Source: DASZBR01 sp033763845 (GTDB lineage: Bacteria > Pseudomonadota > Gammaproteobacteria > DASZBR01). From it: a stretch of 17,250 bases of DNA. A program made the position numbers and the translations under genes. Numbering within the stretch: position 1 is the first letter of the stretch; each line of letters begins with the position of its first letter. Under the pieces are notes generated by a model. That model was given only the letters and a program-made list of their open reading frames with translations, was not told the origin of the DNA and did not search any database. Shown here piece after piece: positions 14,053 to 17,250 of this stretch. The stretch spans positions 1 through 17,250 of the forward strand of contig JANRJR010000008.1 of assembly GCA_033763845.1 (NCBI GenBank). The letters run 5' to 3'.

Positions 14053-15627
14053 ATGGAAGAGGGAAAACCGAGGGATATAAGACCATATCAGCGGATATAC
14101 GAGGGAAAAGATCTCGCCGAGCTTGCCTTGCCTGAAAATCTGCCGCCTCTGGATATACTGAATAGCCTTTGCGCACAAAACTCCCTGGCAGAAACTTTGA
14201 TTATGCTCACAGAAGAACCACAACTTGTGCAAGAAGACAAATCACGCTCTCACCACCTCGTTCAAAATCCTATTTTTCAAATACGGGAAGGTGAACAAAT
14301 AAAACACAAGGTACTCCCTGGTTATATCAAAATCGTGACCGTCACCGAAGCAAACCAAACTCGCGTTGAGACCTTGGAATTCAGCAATGCCGAAATACAC
14401 GATATGGTGTTAAATCCGGAAAAAATTATAAAAGCCACAGAAAAATTGACAGCATCTCCTTTATTTACCGCCCCAAACATGGACGATCAATTAAGCCGTG
14501 TTAAGCCATTTAAGGCATTACAGAAAAAAATAGCAACCGCTAAACGCAACAACCCTGAATTTAATAAAGATAAACGAACGCTCGAAACATACACTTCTCC
14601 TGAAACGGAAGAAAAAGTTAAGCCTTACTATTACCAAGAAATGTTATCGCTAATTAATACATTGCTTCCCAAGGGCATCACACTCACCGCACGCAATCGT
14701 ATTATTTTATCGGGCGATGTCGCCCATAAAACCACTCTCGCCGTCGAACTCTACGAACCGTTAATTGCTGATATCAAACTCGCAAGGCAATATATTTTCC
14801 CAGGAAAGTTAATATTAGAATATGAATTCAATGAGAAAAAAGGATTCTGGTTTAAACGCGTTTCATCAGATAATACGGGCTTACTTCAACTGTTCTCTCT
14901 GATTGTACTCGCACCCAATCAATTTAAAAACTCAGAGAAATTGATGGAAGTACAAGCGAATACGCTTATAAATGAACCTGCAAAATTTATTTCATCAGAA
15001 AAAACTTTACTCGCTGCGCTTCACAATTCATCACTCGTTAAAGAATTATTAGGCGATTTTCACACGAAAACCACAGACCCTGCACAAATGGAAGGAGATC
15101 TAGAGCGAAATCTCAAATTTAATGAAAACATTCCTGAAGAGGTTAAGCCGACGATTGCGCAATTCTACAGACAAAGCCTTGCTTCATTACCCAATTACAT
15201 TTGCCGAACACAATCTGAAAAAATTGCAATTAACGGCTCTCAAGGAAAAACATTTCTCGAATTTCTAATGCGCGATAATAAAATCATGCTGCAAATTACC
15301 ATGATAGATCCTCGCATTGGAGTCCAAAACCCCTACATTCAAGATGCAGATCAAGAAACGCTTATTTTTCCGGGAAAAATTTCCTTTTCTTATTCCTTTG
15401 ATGAATCTACTGGGTTTACCTTTGCTGAAATGTCTTGCAGTAATACCGTGTTATACAACTTGATCATGAACACTCGAATACTCTTCCCGAATGATGAAGA
15501 TCACGATGACGCATTAGCCGAGAATTTTCAAAAAACACTGACGATTCTTAAAAAAGCGGCGGATGAACAAGAAAAAGCTCTGACGACCTCTCCTGAAGCT
15601 TCATCGCGTGATTCCCTGAGAAAATAG
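14053..15627 (+). CDS. Unrecognised protein with an internal domain duplication
   Basis: 524 residues from the ATG at 14053, chosen because GGAGG lies about 10 nt upstream; in-frame ATGs at 14008 and 14026 are alternatives lacking a good ribosome site. No family recognised, and no signal peptide or membrane segment, so probably cytosolic or exported by a signal-less route. Two copies of one domain are visible: about 191-305 and about 367-497. The best-conserved core is IFPGKLILEYEFNEKKGF (248-265) against IFPGKISFSYSFDESTGF (438-455), each followed by a Ser/Asn-rich turn (VSSDNTGLLQLF versus MSCSNTVLYNLI) and a helix. Residues 1-180 are polar and unlike the repeats; the C-terminal 27 residues are charged and Ser-rich. 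Orphan character and a Legionellales-like setting make a secreted effector conceivable, but that is inference. Confidence 0.85.
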   Translation: MEEGKPRDIRPYQRIYEGKDLAELALPENLPPLDILNSLCAQNSLAETLIMLTEEPQLVQEDKSRSHHLVQNPIFQIREGEQIKHKVLPGYIKIVTVTEANQTRVETLEFSNAEIHDMVLNPEKIIKATEKLTASPLFTAPNMDDQLSRVKPFKALQKKIATAKRNNPEFNKDKRTLETYTSPETEEKVKPYYYQEMLSLINTLLPKGITLTARNRIILSGDVAHKTTLAVELYEPLIADIKLARQYIFPGKLILEYEFNEKKGFWFKRVSSDNTGLLQLFSLIVLAPNQFKNSEKLMEVQANTLINEPAKFISSEKTLLAALHNSSLVKELLGDFHTKTTDPAQMEGDLERNLKFNENIPEEVKPTIAQFYRQSLASLPNYICRTQSEKIAINGSQGKTFLEFLMRDNKIMLQITMIDPRIGVQNPYIQDADQETLIFPGKISFSYSFDESTGFTFAEMSCSNTVLYNLIMNTRILFPNDEDHDDALAENFQKTLTILKKAADEQEKALTTSPEASSRDSLRK

Positions 15628-15670
15628 CGTATTTTAGTTGAACATACCCAATAAAATACCGTAAAATACG
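15628..15670. repeat. 9-bp inverted repeat with an extra half-site
   Basis: CGTATTTTA (15628-15636) and its exact complement TAAAATACG (15662-15670) flank 25 nt; an additional TAAAATAC copy sits at 15652-15659, giving a 10-nt-spaced direct repeat. It fills the gap after the stop of the 524-residue gene and overlaps the putative promoter of the next gene. It could be an operator or a weak stem; no T-run marks it as a terminator. Confidence 0.45.
15638..15667 (+). promoter_or_regulatory. Possible sigma-70 promoter for the gene at 15706
   Basis: TTGAAC (15638-15643), an 18-nt spacer and TAAAAT (15662-15667) resemble -35 and -10 boxes (4 of 6 and 5 of 6 matches). A start near 15674 would leave a leader of about 30 nt with AGGA before the ATG. 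The -10 lies inside the right arm of the inverted repeat, so protein binding there could control it. Confidence 0.45.
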
Positions 15671-15705
15671 CCTCATTCGTTTCACTGATCGATAGGAATA
15701 TAAGA

Positions 15706-16524
15706 ATGACTTCTGAAATCCCTTCAGTCATCATCACGCTTGTGGGTTCAGTATCGGATTCTATCCGAGAAGATTTCATCGGCGCCCTCGCCTTAACCCA
15801 ACCCGAACCCAGAGATAAGAACTTCTACCAGAAAAAACATATCATTAAAACTAACGAAATAAATCTCCAATTTGTTAGCACGCTTACTAATCCATCGAAA
15901 GAAAGTCGAAAATTACATTATCCACAGACTCGTGTTTTTGTATTACTTTTTGACCCTAGCGATCCTGAAGCACACAAAAAAATCAAAGACTTTCACTCTG
16001 AAATTCATGAACCCATAAAAACTCAGGTGGGCTTTGCAGTAGTACGTGTTGGCTTTCAATTGAAGGCTTCAGAAATTAAAACAGATTTTCAAGACTGCAG
16101 AATTTGCTCGCTGGATGACCCTAACTCTATTCAAGCATTATTGGATCAGATTGCAATTGCAGGACTGGAAAAACAAGTCTCAAAGAAACCAGAGCGTCTT
16201 ATATTAGCTAAGCAGTGTCAGAAGTACTTTGAAGATAAAAACTTCATAGAAGGCGCAATTGCTTTCGCTCAAATACCTTCCAACCAACTCCCCACAGACC
16301 TCCTTCTTCATATTTTATTTTTTGCAGGTCTTGGCAGACGTTCTGAAGCATTTCTCCGAAATACGGTCCAATTAATCGTCAGTAACGTAAGAAATGTGCT
16401 TCGGCCTCGTGTCTGGAGCAAAATACACAATCGCCTAACAATATTTACAGCAAATGCGGGCCATTCTGACACAAAGTTGAATAATTCCACTGCTGCCTCT
16501 AAGATCTCTCCTCAGTTCAACTAA
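15706..16524 (+). CDS. Degenerate Ras/Rab-fold GTPase-like protein, unrecognised family
   Basis: 272 residues; AGGA precedes the ATG by about 10 nt. Residues 6-150 follow the strand/helix order of a small GTPase: VIITLVGSVSDSIREDFIGAL (P-loop position), INLQFVSTLTNPSKES (switch II position), RVFVLLFDPSDPEAHKKIKDF (strand 4 and helix 3, as in Ras/Rab), QVGFAVVRVGFQ (NKxD position) and CRICSLDD (SAK position). The key residues are absent: no GKS/T, no DTAG, no NKxD, so GTP binding is unlikely. The C-terminal part (160-215) is helical and contains LPTDLLLHILFFAGLG (195-210), loosely like an F-box core. Residues 248-272 are polar and probably disordered. The fold is a pattern-based inference. It ends 12 nt before nadK, so nadK may be read from the same transcript. 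Confidence 0.82.
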   Translation: MTSEIPSVIITLVGSVSDSIREDFIGALALTQPEPRDKNFYQKKHIIKTNEINLQFVSTLTNPSKESRKLHYPQTRVFVLLFDPSDPEAHKKIKDFHSEIHEPIKTQVGFAVVRVGFQLKASEIKTDFQDCRICSLDDPNSIQALLDQIAIAGLEKQVSKKPERLILAKQCQKYFEDKNFIEGAIAFAQIPSNQLPTDLLLHILFFAGLGRRSEAFLRNTVQLIVSNVRNVLRPRVWSKIHNRLTIFTANAGHSDTKLNNSTAASKISPQFN

Positions 16525-16536
16525 TGGAATTCAATT

Positions 16537-17250
16537 ATGAACCCTGCCTTTAAGAGAATTATTTTATTCGGCAAACGCCATCGCGAAAAATCTACCATCG
16601 CTACCCTCTTAGAACTTAGTACCTTCCTGCAAACCATCGGCATTCAAGTCGCTATTGAAGAAGAAACCGCTAAAGCAGCAGATATCTCTGATTTACCCAT
16701 CGTCGCTGAAAATGAACTACAAACAGCCGGTGATTTAATCATCGTCGTCGGCGGAGATGGCAGTTTATTAAACGCCGCGCGCATTGCAGCCGAAAAACAT
16801 CTACCCGTATTAGGCATTAACCGCGGACGGTTAGGATTTCTGACGGATATTAAGCCCGATGAATTTTCCATCATCGAACATATTCTCAAAGGGAATTATC
16901 ACGAAGAAAAACGATTTTTATTAAATGCCGATATTATTTCCAATAAAAAAACATTGCACCGACAAACCGCATTGAACGATGTAGTGTTATTACCGGGCGA
17001 CGTCGCACACATGATCGAATTTTCTATCGAAATTGACGGCCAATTGATGTGCACTCAACGCGCCGATGGATTAATTGTTGCAACACCCACGGGTTCAACC
17101 GCTTATGCACTTTCCGGTGGCGGACCGATTTTACATCCACAATTAGATGCCGTAGTACTGGTTCCGATGTTCCCACATAAATTAACCAGTCGCCCCATCG
17201 TAGTATCAGGTAATTCAGACATTAAAATTTCCATTGATAAAACCAATGAC
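16537..17250 (+). CDS. nadK: NAD kinase (5' part, runs off the window)
   Basis: The first 238 residues of an expected 290 or so. NadK phosphorylates NAD to NADP in the cytoplasm. Motifs: G72-G-D-G75 (ATP/polyphosphate and catalytic aspartate), GINRGRLGFLTD (93-104), NDVVL (147-151), and TPTGSTAY (183-190) followed by LSGGGPILHP and LTSRPIV. The start is the ATG at 16537, 12 nt after the stop of the preceding gene and in the same frame; its ribosome site (TGGAAT) is weak, so coupling to the upstream gene is plausible. In E. coli nadK lies next to grpE, divergently; here two orphan genes separate them. Confidence 0.97.
   Translation, partial: MNPAFKRIILFGKRHREKSTIATLLELSTFLQTIGIQVAIEEETAKAADISDLPIVAENELQTAGDLIIVVGGDGSLLNAARIAAEKHLPVLGINRGRLGFLTDIKPDEFSIIEHILKGNYHEEKRFLLNADIISNKKTLHRQTALNDVVLLPGDVAHMIEFSIEIDGQLMCTQRADGLIVATPTGSTAYALSGGGPILHPQLDAVVLVPMFPHKLTSRPIVVSGNSDIKISIDKTND

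Noticed and set aside
1..17250. CRISPR arrays, tRNA or rRNA genes, transposases
   Set aside because: No regularly spaced repeats, cloverleaf-like segments or transposase-like proteins were seen on reading through the window.

Overview
This window looks like the chromosome of a gammaproteobacterium, most probably from the Legionellales (Coxiella/Legionella/Aquicella/Berkiella-like). The grounds are fairly AT-rich DNA, gammaproteobacterial-type HemL, MnmE, GreA, GrpE/DnaK/DnaJ and NadK proteins, a DedA-PAP2-LssY fusion of the kind I associate with Legionella relatives, and large ORFs of no recognisable family beside housekeeping genes. The order-level assignment is inference.

Layout. (1) Bases 2-226 hold the 3' end of an unrecognised plus-strand gene that abuts the next gene tail to tail. 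(2) Bases 227-6270 are one tightly packed minus-strand run, read from 6270 down: a fused phosphotransferase-like/P-loop ATPase, dacA (D,D-carboxypeptidase), lipA (lipoyl synthase), a DedA-PAP2-LssY membrane fusion, and a J-domain-like protein without HPD. Junctions range from an 8-nt overlap to a 32-nt gap. (3) Bases 6271-6715 hold a plus-strand promoter and two overlapping small membrane-protein genes, the second of only 55 codons. (4) Bases 6680-9749 are a compact minus-strand unit, greA-mnmE-hemL, with 2-nt gaps. (5) Bases 9750-10336 hold a secreted NTF2-like protein gene flanked on both sides by short palindromic repeats. (6) Bases 10337-13937 are the heat-shock operon grpE-dnaK-dnaJ on the minus strand, with a recognisable sigma-32-type promoter. 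(7) Bases 14053-16524 carry two unrecognised plus-strand genes: one has an internal domain duplication, the other looks like a Ras/Rab-fold GTPase that has lost its nucleotide-binding motifs. (8) The window ends inside nadK (NAD kinase).

How it fits together. In many gammaproteobacteria grpE and nadK are divergent neighbours. Here that pair is split by about 2.5 kb carrying the two orphan genes, which makes this the most accessory-looking part of the window. The region 2 run joins envelope functions (DacA trimming of peptidoglycan; DedA and PAP2 domains plausibly acting on polyprenyl or lipid phosphates) with lipoylation and two uncharacterised proteins. No tRNA, rRNA, CRISPR array, transposase or gene-free stretch over 300 bases was found.
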